In this document: positions 1 through 8,289 of the stretch, in pieces | Position numbering within the stretch: position 1 is the first letter of the stretch | Layout of the letters: each line of letters starts with the position of its first letter | Assembly (NCBI RefSeq): GCF_021234875.1 | Contig: NZ_JAJQVM010000008.1 | Span: 90,101-154,100, forward strand | DNA: 64,000 nucleotides | Direction: 5' to 3' | Origin: Marinibactrum halimedae | Lineage (GTDB): Bacteria > Pseudomonadota > Gammaproteobacteria > Pseudomonadales > Cellvibrionaceae | Made by a program: the position numbers and the translations under genes | The notes under the pieces: generated by a model | Told to the model about the DNA's origin: nothing | Databases searched by the model: none | Seen by the model: the letters and a program-made list of their open reading frames with translations, nothing else

Positions 1-152
1 TGGGTGTTAAGGTGCCGGTTGTTGTGCGTTTAGAAGGTAATAACGCAGAGCTTGGTGCGAAGGTATTGGCCGAAAGCGGTTTGAATATCATTGCAGCAAC
101 CAGCCTGACCGATGCTGCACAGCAAGTGGTTAAAGCGGCGGAGGGTAAATAA
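1..152 (+). CDS. sucC: Succinyl-CoA synthetase beta subunit, C-terminal end (partial)
   Basis: Only the last 50 codons are present; the gene begins before the window. The reading frame encodes [20 protein letters not shown], followed by a stretch ending in AAEGK and TAA. This matches the C-terminus of the ADP/GDP-forming succinate-CoA ligase beta chain, which carries the ATP-grasp fold and forms the heterotetramer with SucD in the TCA cycle. The stop codon directly abuts the ATG of sucD, so the two are translationally coupled. Identification rests on the short C-terminal sequence and the synteny with sucD. Confidence 0.93.
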
Positions 153-1025
153 ATGAGTGTATTAATCAACAAAGACACTAAAGTCATCTGCCAGGGCTTC
201 ACCGGTTCTCAGGGTACGTTCCATTCGGAGCAAGCCATTGCGTACGGTACCAAAATGGTGGGCGGTGTCACGCCAGGTAAAGGCGGTCAAACTCACTTGG
301 GTTTGCCGGTTTTCAATACGGTTGCTGAAGCTGTTGAAACGACTGGTGCGGAAGCTTCTGTTATCTACGTACCTGCGCCTTTCTGTAAAGATTCTATTTT
401 AGAAGCAGCAAACGGCGGTATTAAACTGATCGTTTGTATCACTGAAGGTATTCCAACGCTTGATATGTTGGACGCCAAAGTAAAATGTGATGAGTTGGGC
501 GTTCGTCTAATTGGCCCTAACTGTCCAGGTGTAATTACTCCGGGTGAATGTAAAATTGGTATCATGCCAGGTCACATTCACTTACCTGGTAAAGTGGGTA
601 TCGTTTCTCGCTCTGGTACTCTGACCTATGAAGCGGTTAAGCAAACCACTGATTTCGGTTTTGGCCAGTCTACTTGTGTTGGTATTGGTGGTGATCCAAT
701 TCCGGGTTCTAACTTCATCGATATCTTGGGCATGTTCCAAGACGATCCACAGACTGAAGCCATCGTGATGATTGGTGAAATCGGTGGTACGGCAGAAGAA
801 GAAGCTGCAGCTTACATTAAAGCTAATGTCACCAAGCCAGTGGTTTCTTACATCGCGGGTGTGACTGCCCCTCCTGGAAAGCGTATGGGTCATGCCGGCG
901 CGATTATATCAGGTGGTAAAGGAACAGCTGATGAAAAATTTGCTGCACTTGAAGATGCGGGTGTTAAAACCGTACGCAGTCTTGCAGATATTGGTGCAGC
1001 ATTGAAAGAACTAACAGGTTGGTAA
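153..1025 (+). CDS. sucD: Succinyl-CoA synthetase alpha subunit
   Basis: The 290-residue product has the family's usual length (about 289). SucD binds CoA in its N-terminal Rossmann domain ([19 protein letters not shown] near the start) and carries the phosphohistidine in the GHAGAI motif near residue 247. With SucB/SucC it interconverts succinyl-CoA and succinate with substrate-level phosphorylation in the cytosol. The ATG follows the sucC stop without a gap. The alpha-specific signature [14 protein letters not shown] is present and intact. A strong terminator follows 17 bases after the stop, so sucD is the last gene of the operon. Confidence 0.98.
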   Translation: MSVLINKDTKVICQGFTGSQGTFHSEQAIAYGTKMVGGVTPGKGGQTHLGLPVFNTVAEAVETTGAEASVIYVPAPFCKDSILEAANGGIKLIVCITEGIPTLDMLDAKVKCDELGVRLIGPNCPGVITPGECKIGIMPGHIHLPGKVGIVSRSGTLTYEAVKQTTDFGFGQSTCVGIGGDPIPGSNFIDILGMFQDDPQTEAIVMIGEIGGTAEEEAAAYIKANVTKPVVSYIAGVTAPPGKRMGHAGAIISGGKGTADEKFAALEDAGVKTVRSLADIGAALKELTGW

Positions 1026-1042
1026 TTTTCTATCATCGTGTT

Positions 1043-1070
1043 GAAAAAAGCGGCTTTGGCCGCTTTTTTT
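1043..1070 (+). terminator. Rho-independent terminator of sucCD
   Basis: AAAAAAGCGGC, a short TTT-containing loop and GCCGC followed by seven T form a classical intrinsic terminator just after sucD. The A tract on the other side could also let it serve the minus-strand lipoprotein gene. Confidence 0.9.
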
Positions 1071-1117
1071 ATATTCGAACTTTGATGAGCAAACTGTTTT
1101 GATTCAATCATCCCTTG

Positions 1118-1738
1118 TTAAGTCAACTCAGTTTCAAGCTCCGATAATTTCAACATATCCAAAGCTAACTCTCGTAAGCATCCAGAGGAGGGTTGCCATA
1201 AGTCAACAACGTGATAACGAGCTTGCTTTTTCCCTTCAAAAATCCATTGTGACCCGCCTGCACCCATTTGATCTTTCTTAGTGGGTTGTTGCCAAAAGCG
1301 GCATTCCTTTTCAAATTTATTGAGTAAACGGTCGCCAACTTCTGTGGGTACGGGTGCACTCTTATAGTCAATAATCTTTCCAGGCTCAAAGCCGCCATCA
1401 CCATCGGTTTTTTTTCCGAGAATTTCATAATGGCCATCTTCACTGCGGGTTAACCTCAATGTAACCGGGGTTTGGGAGTTGGCCAACCAAGTGAAACGTA
1501 CCACCTGGCTTTCTGAATATTGAGGAAGTGGTTTTTCATTCATACTTCTCAAATGGCCGGAATACCAGCGTGAGACAAAATTATCGAGTTCAGACTCAGG
1601 AGAAAACTGCGCGCTAGGGAAGTAATTGACTTCTGTTGTTGCGCAGGAAACTAAACTCAATAAAGTGATACTCAGTAAAACAATACCTCCTTTTATAGGC
1701 CGAATGAATAAACCGCAAAAAGTATAAAACGACGTCAT
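1118..1738 (-). CDS. Putative lipoprotein of unknown function
   Basis: The 206-residue product starts with a hydrophobic segment (GGIVLLSITLLSLVSCATT) ending in a lipobox-like LVSC, with Cys near residue 32. It is therefore probably lipidated and exported. A strong ribosome site (GGGGAGGA) lies just upstream of the ATG, supporting this start. The rest is soluble and has no motif I recognise. It includes a CRFWQQ segment and a WQPSSGCLREL segment, giving two cysteines that could pair. It is convergent with sucD. Function unknown. Confidence 0.75.
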   Translation of the reverse strand: MTSFYTFCGLFIRPIKGGIVLLSITLLSLVSCATTEVNYFPSAQFSPESELDNFVSRWYSGHLRSMNEKPLPQYSESQVVRFTWLANSQTPVTLRLTRSEDGHYEILGKKTDGDGGFEPGKIIDYKSAPVPTEVGDRLLNKFEKECRFWQQPTKKDQMGAGGSQWIFEGKKQARYHVVDLWQPSSGCLRELALDMLKLSELETELT

Positions 1739-2186
1739 TGAATGTCCTCCCCATTGAGGTGCAATAGTGGTTTTGGATTTTGCGATAGTGCTTGGCGTCC
1801 AGTCAGTTGAACTTATTAGTTGACTAAATGGACAATATTTGTGTGATTTTTGTTATATTGGAGGAAAAGTTAATCGAAATTCTCATAAGTTAATGAAGAC
1901 TGCTTCGCATTTATTTTTATATGTTGTGCCATAAAAGCATTAGGCGACGCCATCCAGTGATGTATGTCACGGTGAAGCACTTTAATTCGATAAGAAAAAA
2001 AGAGCATTAATACTGACTATTAAGTCATTGATTGATGAGGTGAGTTATCGCATTGGGTGGAATTGATGCTGTACTAACCTATAAAGAGACATTACCCTTG
2101 AGTGGCTTACTCAGAGGTTGGAATAGGTTTTTCATTTTCTGTGTGGCACCGATTAACAATAAATCTAAACTCGGGAAGAGGTATCT
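1739..2186. other. Intergenic region with a possible CRP-like site
   Basis: No credible gene lies in these 448 bases between the divergent lipoprotein and chalcone-isomerase-like genes. The stretch is AT-rich and must hold both promoters. At 1957-1970 there is GTGA-N6-TCAC, the core symmetry of a CRP/Vfr site, about 217 bases before the downstream ATG. I see no other clear element. Confidence 0.5.
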
Positions 2187-2771
2187 ATGAGAGTGATTGG
2201 TAAACGCTCTGTCGTTCATGCGATGTTGTTGTCTTTTATGGCCATGTGGGCTGTGGCCCCTGCGATGGCTGAAAAAATAGCCGGTGTTGACATTGCCCCC
2301 AGCTATGCACTTAATAATGCTCAATTGGTGCTCAATGGCGCCGGCATTCGGAAAAAGCTCTTTTTAAAGTTGTACGTCGGCAGTCTTTATTTACCCGAGC
2401 GTATGGACAATGCCGATAAGGTTGTGAGAGCTGATGGATTAGCGTCCATGCAATTAACCATCACCTCTGGAATGATTTCCAGTGATGCAATGAAAGACGC
2501 GATTACGGACGGTTTTGAAAAGTCATTGAAAGGCAATACTCAAGCTTTGGCCACTGAGATTGAAACCTTAATGAAGGTTTTTTCCAGTGAGATTAAAGAA
2601 GGGGATCAAATCGTCTTTAACTATACACCGAATGTGGGAACGGTCGTTTCTAAAAATGGCACGGAACAGGCAACCATTAAAGGGTTGGCTTTTAAGCAAG
2701 CGTTATGGGGTATTTGGTTAGGCCAAGAGCCGGCAGATGAAAAGTTAAAGAAGGCGTTACTGGGTTTATAG
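2187..2771 (+). CDS. Chalcone isomerase-fold periplasmic protein
   Basis: The 194-residue product has a signal peptide (MLLSFMAMWAVAPAMAEK, cleavage after AMA). Its mature domain carries the bacterial chalcone-isomerase-like signature: KIAGVDIAPSY, then NGAGIRKKLFLKLYVGSLYL. Proteins of this family in proteobacteria are exported and have no demonstrated flavonoid activity; fatty-acid or lipid binding has been proposed for the fold. The start is supported by GAAGAGG seven bases upstream. It is monocistronic, with a terminator directly behind it. Confidence 0.85.
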   Translation: MRVIGKRSVVHAMLLSFMAMWAVAPAMAEKIAGVDIAPSYALNNAQLVLNGAGIRKKLFLKLYVGSLYLPERMDNADKVVRADGLASMQLTITSGMISSDAMKDAITDGFEKSLKGNTQALATEIETLMKVFSSEIKEGDQIVFNYTPNVGTVVSKNGTEQATIKGLAFKQALWGIWLGQEPADEKLKKALLGL

Positions 2772-2810
2772 AAAAAATTGCTATTGCTCATGCTAACATA
2801 GTAAAAATCG

Positions 2811-2832
2811 AAAGGGGCGATGCCCCTTTTTT
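2811..2832 (+). terminator. Rho-independent terminator
   Basis: AAAGGGGC-GAT-GCCCCTTTTTT forms a compact GC stem with a T run, about 40 bases after the chalcone-isomerase-like gene. It lies immediately before the AraC regulator start. Confidence 0.88.
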
Positions 2833-2844
2833 CATGCCTTCAAA

Positions 2845-3759
2845 ATGGTCATTGGGATGCCTTTAAGTAATCAAATTTTGTACGAAAATGTCCGGTTGCC
2901 TAGTGGTTATAGTGCTGGCTGGCAGTATTATGATTTAGATATCGCAAGCCCGTTGACGGTTTCACCACATTTTCACAGTCATTACGAAATTCTATTTTTT
3001 GAACAGGCGGAAGGCGAAATTATTATTAACTCGCAACCTTATTCTGTTTGCGAGAATGCATTATTTTATTTTCCTGCGTTATCAATCCATTCTTTAAGCC
3101 TTAATAAAGGAGTAAAGAAATTCTATCTGATACAGTTCGAGACACGATTATTTAATGAGCTTAATGTGCCTATCTCAAAGGTTTTCCATCAAGACGGTGT
3201 TTGGCATGTGGACGATCAGGATTTATTGCTGTTTCACGGCTTGTATGGGCAATGGGAAAAGGATGTAGATAACACTCATCTCACCCTTAAAGGGCTGGCT
3301 TTGTTGAAGGTACTTCTTCTTTTTATTGAAGAAAAGTTAGAGTGGCTGGGCAGTGAACCGCTTTCTTTACGGAAACATTGGGCGAGTACGACGGAGGCAA
3401 CCAGTCAGCGTAACGTATCGCGTTTGTTACCTTTATTGAAGCATATGGAGGCAACTCATTATGGTTCTATATCATTGGAAGAGGCCGCGCAGATTTGCGG
3501 CATATCAAAATTTCATTTCTCAAGAATGTTCAAATCGGTATTTCAGCAAAGTTTTCAAGATTACATGTTAAGACAGCGTATTCTCACTATTTTGCCAATA
3601 CTGGGGAATAAAGATATTTCTATTGCAGAAGTGGCGTATCAAGCAGGTTTTAGTGATTCGTCTCATTTTTGTAAGCGCTTTAAATTAATTATGAATCAAA
3701 CCCCAGGTGAGTTTAGAAAATTATTAAAGCGCAACAGTGAATTTTCTCGCCAAGGTTAG
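2845..3759 (+). CDS. AraC-family transcriptional regulator
   Basis: The 304-residue product begins with a cupin-like sensor domain (SPHFHSHYEILFF and the FYFPALSIHSL segment, about residues 30-110). It ends with two helix-turn-helix motifs, ISLEEAAQICGISKFHFSRM and ISIAEVAYQAGFSDSSHFCK, the classic AraC/XylS DNA-binding domain. It is convergent with a GH43 beta-xylosidase whose stop lies 73 bases away, so xylo-oligosaccharide sensing is a reasonable but unproven inference. Neither the ATG at 2845 nor the one at 2857 has a strong ribosome site, so the start is uncertain by four codons. Confidence 0.9.
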   Translation: MVIGMPLSNQILYENVRLPSGYSAGWQYYDLDIASPLTVSPHFHSHYEILFFEQAEGEIIINSQPYSVCENALFYFPALSIHSLSLNKGVKKFYLIQFETRLFNELNVPISKVFHQDGVWHVDDQDLLLFHGLYGQWEKDVDNTHLTLKGLALLKVLLLFIEEKLEWLGSEPLSLRKHWASTTEATSQRNVSRLLPLLKHMEATHYGSISLEEAAQICGISKFHFSRMFKSVFQQSFQDYMLRQRILTILPILGNKDISIAEVAYQAGFSDSSHFCKRFKLIMNQTPGEFRKLLKRNSEFSRQG

Positions 3760-3788
3760 TTGATAACGTATCGTAAATTTATATGCAT

Positions 3789-3809
3789 CAGCGAGCACGC
3801 GGCTCGCTG
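3789..3809. terminator. Possible shared terminator hairpin between convergent genes
   Basis: CAGCGAGC-ACGCG-GCTCGCTG is a perfect 8-bp stem between the convergent AraC and GH43 genes. There is no good T run on either side, so termination is likely but not certain. Confidence 0.45.
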
Positions 3810-3831
3810 TAAGAAAGGGAGGTTGAGGTGG

Positions 3832-5442
3832 CTATTGGCTGTTTTCTGAATAATAAAAATAAGAGAAATCCGCGTGTTTATTCAATCCAGATACGTCGGC
3901 TGCGAAAATTCCAACAAAACTGCCGGTAAAACGAAAAATATCGTCGCCAAACTCATCGGATAAGCAGGTGGCGTTTAGCTTAGGTCCAATGGGGGACCAC
4001 CCACTGTTTGTTTGCCAATAAAACTGATACCAGCACTCACCCAGTGTTACCTTAAGTTTAATGGGGCCATCAGGAACAACAACAGGTGTGCCGTATTCGT
4101 TGTATTGATCATTAATATGCCCCACAATTTGCAGAGTGCGAGCGTGATTGTCGTCAATACTGACTTTTAAGAAATAATGATTGCCTTTATCGTAATACAC
4201 GACAAGCCCGGCCATTTGTTGAATGTATTCTGGTGAATAATCCAATTCTGTCTCAGCAGAAAATTCAAAATGTTGAATACGTCTTGCGATAAAGCTTTGA
4301 TCGTAATTCGAGTATAAATAATCTCGTCCAGTTAAACGTAGGTAGCCTTGCCGTGCTTTCAGTGAACACCATCGCTCTTCTATTGGTTGTCTTAGAGATT
4401 GAAAATGAGGATTGAGCTGATCGCTTTCAAAGTCATCATTCAGGCTTTCTGAAGGCCAAGGGTGAGCCGGTAAGTCGGGGGCAATCACATTGAGCTCGCC
4501 GGTATTGGTGCCATTATAAAGATAAGGCCAATCATTTTCCCATTTGATTTTTTGTAAGCCGCTTTCTCTGCCTAAAATACTGAAACCGCGTGCGAACTTC
4601 GGTACAAAATTATAGCCCTCTGGGTTGTCCACAGGACGGCCTAGTAAATGCGACATGTACCATTCATTGGACTGTGTTTCTACAAAAAAACCATGGCCAG
4701 TACGTTGCAAAGGGGCATCACCTTTGAATTCTGAGGTAATAACAGGGTTATTGGGATGCACTTCGTATGGGCCTGCAATATTTCTCGAGCGGCACACGGT
4801 AACCGCATGATGAAAACCCGTTCCGCCCTCCGCTGTCACTAAATAATAGTAGCCGTCTTTCTTAAACATTTGCGGTCCTTCCGTAAAGCCGCATTCGGTG
4901 CCATGAAAAATGGTCTGTATTTCGCCGATATTTTTTTGTGCTATAGGATCATATTCTTGAAGCACAATGCCGCCAAAAAAATTCTTATTTAAACGGCCAT
5001 CCCAAATCATATTCAGTATGTATTTCTTACCGTCATCATCATGAAAAATAGACGGATCAAAACCAAATGCATTAATAGATACCGGGTCTGACCAAGGGCC
5101 TTCAATAGAGTCTGCGGTAATTAAATAACAGCGGGGTGACATCCAGCTTCCACCACGGAAAGCTCTCATATTGGCATAAGTTAGCCAGAATTTGCCATCT
5201 GCGTGGGTGAGCGCCGGTGCCCAGCAGCCACCAGAATTATCGATACCGGTTAAGTCCAGTAATCGCACTTCTGATAAAGCTCGTGTGAGTAGTCGCCAGT
5301 TTACAAGGTCTTTAGAGTGATGAATTTGAATACCCGGAAACCATTCAAAGGTGGAGGTGGCAATATAGTAATCTTCCCCCACACGGCAAATAGACGGGTC
5401 TGGATTAAAGCCAGGTAGAATCGGATTTTTTATTGTGTTCAT
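3832..5442 (-). CDS. Glycoside hydrolase family 43 beta-xylosidase
   Basis: The 536-residue product matches the two-domain GH43 xylan 1,4-beta-xylosidases of the XynB type. The N-terminal five-bladed propeller starts with PILPGFNPDPSICRVGEDYY, with general base D15. It has the FGFDPSIF segment with the second Asp near 128 and the ECGFTEGPQ segment with the general acid Glu near 187. The last 200 residues form the C-terminal beta-sandwich of this subfamily. No signal peptide is visible, so it should act in the cytosol on imported xylo-oligosaccharides, releasing xylose; some members also release arabinose. No xylose transporter or isomerase gene is nearby, so this is an isolated enzyme plus its likely AraC regulator. 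Confidence 0.93.
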   Translation of the reverse strand: MNTIKNPILPGFNPDPSICRVGEDYYIATSTFEWFPGIQIHHSKDLVNWRLLTRALSEVRLLDLTGIDNSGGCWAPALTHADGKFWLTYANMRAFRGGSWMSPRCYLITADSIEGPWSDPVSINAFGFDPSIFHDDDGKKYILNMIWDGRLNKNFFGGIVLQEYDPIAQKNIGEIQTIFHGTECGFTEGPQMFKKDGYYYLVTAEGGTGFHHAVTVCRSRNIAGPYEVHPNNPVITSEFKGDAPLQRTGHGFFVETQSNEWYMSHLLGRPVDNPEGYNFVPKFARGFSILGRESGLQKIKWENDWPYLYNGTNTGELNVIAPDLPAHPWPSESLNDDFESDQLNPHFQSLRQPIEERWCSLKARQGYLRLTGRDYLYSNYDQSFIARRIQHFEFSAETELDYSPEYIQQMAGLVVYYDKGNHYFLKVSIDDNHARTLQIVGHINDQYNEYGTPVVVPDGPIKLKVTLGECWYQFYWQTNSGWSPIGPKLNATCLSDEFGDDIFRFTGSFVGIFAADVSGLNKHADFSYFYYSENSQ

Positions 5443-5683
5443 AGATATTTACTCAGGCGAAATTGAGGGCGGCTAGCCTTTTGAGCATGGCCAGTTGTTT
5501 TGTTTTTGTTCGTCGTTATTCTGATTTTTAGTGTATCGGGCTTTTTTAGAAAACGATGTAATATTTTTGATGTGTTACGGTATGATCTTGCTCTCTTTAT
5601 TTGGTGCAGGTAGACAACTGGGCTCTATGACTTTGGTCTAACTTCTGGGAAAATACGTGCACTTTCAAATGAGTTGACCTGAT

Positions 5684-8029
5684 ATGCCTGTTTCTGCCCC
5701 AAATCTTTTTTCCTTCCCCAAATACTGGGCTGAGTGCTATGGCACTGCGCCGTTTTTACCGACGTCTCGTGAAGAGATGGATAGGTTGGGTTGGGACACT
5801 TGCGATGTCATCATCGTGACTGGCGATGCTTATGTTGACCACCCAAGTTTTGGTATGGCAGTGATGGGGCGATTGTTAGAAGCTCAGGGTTATCGAGTGG
5901 GGGTAATTGCTCAGCCAGATTGGCGAGATACGACGGACTTTATGCGGTTGGGGAAGCCAAATCTCTATTTTGGTATTACTGCTGGAAATATGGACTCGCT
6001 CATTAACGCCTACACCGCAGACCTGCGTATTCGTCATGATGATGCCTACACCCCAGGCGGTGAAGCGGGAAAACGCCCTAATCGCGCCGTAATTGTGTAC
6101 AGTCAAAAGTGTAAAGAGGCCTGGAAAGAGGTGCCGGTGGTGATCGGTGGCATTGAGGCCAGTTTACGTCGTATTGCTCAGTACGATTATTGGAGTGATA
6201 AAGTTCGTCGTTCTGTCCTTATTGATTCTACAGCCGATATTCTTCTTTACGGTAATGCAGAACGGGCCATTGTAGACCTGACTCATCGATTGGGCGCTGG
6301 TGAGCCGGTGTCGTCCATTACTGATCTTCGGGGTACGGCGATTATTACTCAGGGGACGCCACCAGGGTTTACAGAGCTAGATTCCTCACGAGTGGATTGG
6401 CCCGGCAAGATTGATCAAATCCCGAGCCCTTATGAGTATGTCCATGATCAAAAAAACGTGGATGCCGAGGGCAATATTACCGATGAACCTCTACAAGGGG
6501 AGGTAGAGCAGGCGAGTGAGACGGTTGAGCCAATTCGCATTGTGCCTATGCCGTTGCGTCGGTGGGAAGAAGATTTAGATCCCGCTAAAACCTGTATACG
6601 CTTACCCAGTTTCGAAAAGGTCAGTAAAGACTCCGTTTTGTATGCTCATGCTTCGCGGGTACTGCACCAAGAGTCAAACCCTCATAATGCCCGCGCGTTG
6701 ATTCAAAAGCACGGTAATCGTCATATCTGGGTTAACCCTCCACCGATACCTCTGGAGACCGATGAAATGGATGCGGTCTTCGGTTTACCTTATCAGCGTA
6801 TTCCACACCCCTCCTATAATGGCCAGCGTATTCCGGCCTATGACATGATTAAAACTTCCGTCAATATCATGCGGGGTTGTTTCGGGGGGTGTACCTTTTG
6901 TTCTATTACTGAACATGAAGGGCGGATCATTCAAAGTCGTTCTCAAGAATCAATTTTACGAGAAATTGAAGAAATTCGGGATAAGGTTCCAGGATTTACC
7001 GGTACGATTTCGGACTTGGGCGGGCCGACTTCTAATATGTATAAGCTCAACTGTAAAGACCCGGAAATTCAAGCATCCTGTCGGCGTTTGAGTTGTGTTT
7101 ACCCAAGTATTTGCCCGAATTTAAAAACCGATCATAGTGAAACGACACAGCTTTATCGTAAGGCGAGAAAAATAGAAGGGGTACACACCATTGCCATTGC
7201 CTCTGGATTACGATACGACTTGGCAGTAGAAGACCCCGAATACGTAAAAGAATTGGTAACACATCATGTGGGCGGGTATTTGAAAATTGCCCCTGAGCAC
7301 AGTGAGCAAGGCACACTCAGTAAGATGATGAAACCCGGTATGGGGACGTACGAACGTTTTGAGAAAATGTTTTATCAATTTTCTGAGGAGGCGGGTAAAA
7401 AGCAATATCTTATCCCGTACTTTATTGCGGCGCACCCAGGTTGCGAAGATGAAGACATGATGAATTTAGCTCGTTGGTTAAAAGAGCATAATTTTGAAGT
7501 CGATCAAGTGCAGACGTTCTATCCATCGCCCATGTCGTTAGCGACCGCGATGTATCACTCAGAGCGTAATCCTCTGAAAAAAATCGGTTATAAAACTGAG
7601 AAAGTCTATACCCCCAAAAATTTAGAACAGCGTCGAACCCAGAAAGCGTTTCTGCGCTATCACGACCCTGAAAATTGGCCTCGATTACGTGAAGCCTTAA
7701 AGCAAATGGGGCGCGAAGATTTAATTGGTTTCGGCACGAAAGCGTTAGTTCCTCCTCCCTCAGAAGGTAGTGGCGCTCGAACTAAAAGTGGCGCTCGAAC
7801 TAAAAGTGGCGGTGGCTCAGGTCGTGCTCATTCTGCTTCGACAGCAAAAATGGCCAGAGGGGATAAGCGACAGCAGGCGCTGCCCAAATCGGGTTCGCAA
7901 CGAAGCAAGCAGACGTCCGAAGCTGGAAAGCAGGGGGGGCATCGTACTTCTTCCAAGCATCGGCCCACTTCCTCAGGCAGTACCAATGGAAAATCACGTT
8001 TTTCCAGGCCCAAAAACAAAAAGAGATAG
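5684..8029 (+). CDS. ygiQ: YgiQ-family radical SAM protein
   Basis: The 781-residue product has the YgiQ N-terminal domain ([20 protein letters not shown], then [20 protein letters not shown]). It carries the radical SAM cluster motif CFGGCTFC at C399, C403 and C406. The family is widespread (UPF0313) and its reaction is not established. Beyond about residue 695 the protein ends in a low-complexity, Ser/Gly/Lys/Arg-rich, basic and presumably disordered tail of some 85 residues. The tail includes a DNA-level perfect tandem repeat of 18 bp (7772-7807) that duplicates SGARTK. Such a tail could bind RNA or other polyanions. The start has only a weak ribosome site. Confidence 0.93.
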   Translation: MPVSAPNLFSFPKYWAECYGTAPFLPTSREEMDRLGWDTCDVIIVTGDAYVDHPSFGMAVMGRLLEAQGYRVGVIAQPDWRDTTDFMRLGKPNLYFGITAGNMDSLINAYTADLRIRHDDAYTPGGEAGKRPNRAVIVYSQKCKEAWKEVPVVIGGIEASLRRIAQYDYWSDKVRRSVLIDSTADILLYGNAERAIVDLTHRLGAGEPVSSITDLRGTAIITQGTPPGFTELDSSRVDWPGKIDQIPSPYEYVHDQKNVDAEGNITDEPLQGEVEQASETVEPIRIVPMPLRRWEEDLDPAKTCIRLPSFEKVSKDSVLYAHASRVLHQESNPHNARALIQKHGNRHIWVNPPPIPLETDEMDAVFGLPYQRIPHPSYNGQRIPAYDMIKTSVNIMRGCFGGCTFCSITEHEGRIIQSRSQESILREIEEIRDKVPGFTGTISDLGGPTSNMYKLNCKDPEIQASCRRLSCVYPSICPNLKTDHSETTQLYRKARKIEGVHTIAIASGLRYDLAVEDPEYVKELVTHHVGGYLKIAPEHSEQGTLSKMMKPGMGTYERFEKMFYQFSEEAGKKQYLIPYFIAAHPGCEDEDMMNLARWLKEHNFEVDQVQTFYPSPMSLATAMYHSERNPLKKIGYKTEKVYTPKNLEQRRTQKAFLRYHDPENWPRLREALKQMGREDLIGFGTKALVPPPSEGSGARTKSGARTKSGGGSGRAHSASTAKMARGDKRQQALPKSGSQRSKQTSEAGKQGGHRTSSKHRPTSSGSTNGKSRFSRPKNKKR
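7772..7807 (+). repeat. 18-bp perfect tandem duplication inside ygiQ
   Basis: GGCGCTCGAACTAAAAGT occurs twice head to tail, adding six residues (GARTKS) in frame to the disordered C-terminal tail of YgiQ. The perfect identity suggests a recent duplication. Confidence 0.95.
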
Positions 8030-8040
8030 TTTAATGGAGT

Positions 8041-8114
8041 GTGTCGCCATTAGAGTTTTATATTATTTTAAAGTGTTTTTGGCGACACATTTTATTCAAA
8101 ACATTTTATTCAAA
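8041..8114 (+). terminator. Possible terminator with adjacent 14-bp tandem repeat
   Basis: GTGTCGCC (8041-8048) and GGCGACAC (8081-8088) are perfect inverted repeats around a 32-base AT-rich loop, followed by ATTTTATT. This is a possible ygiQ terminator with an unusually long loop. Immediately after it, ACATTTTATTCAAA is repeated perfectly in tandem (8087-8100 and 8101-8114). Confidence 0.55.
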
Positions 8115-8289
8115 AGTCAGTTGAGTACTGAATAGATAGAATTACAGATAATATCAGTACTGATAAAGGGAAATGTGTTGGCGTTCCTCTATTGTATGTG
8201 AAATTGAGATATAATTTGCTCAATTGTGTTTGCCAAAATTCGAACCATATGAATTAAAATGAAAGCAGTGAAAAGGAGAGCATCTTTCA

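Noticed and set aside
1957..1970. CRP-like GTGA-N6-TCAC as a firm regulatory feature
   Set aside because: Only the core half-sites match and the distance to either gene is large, so it is mentioned only within the intergenic description.
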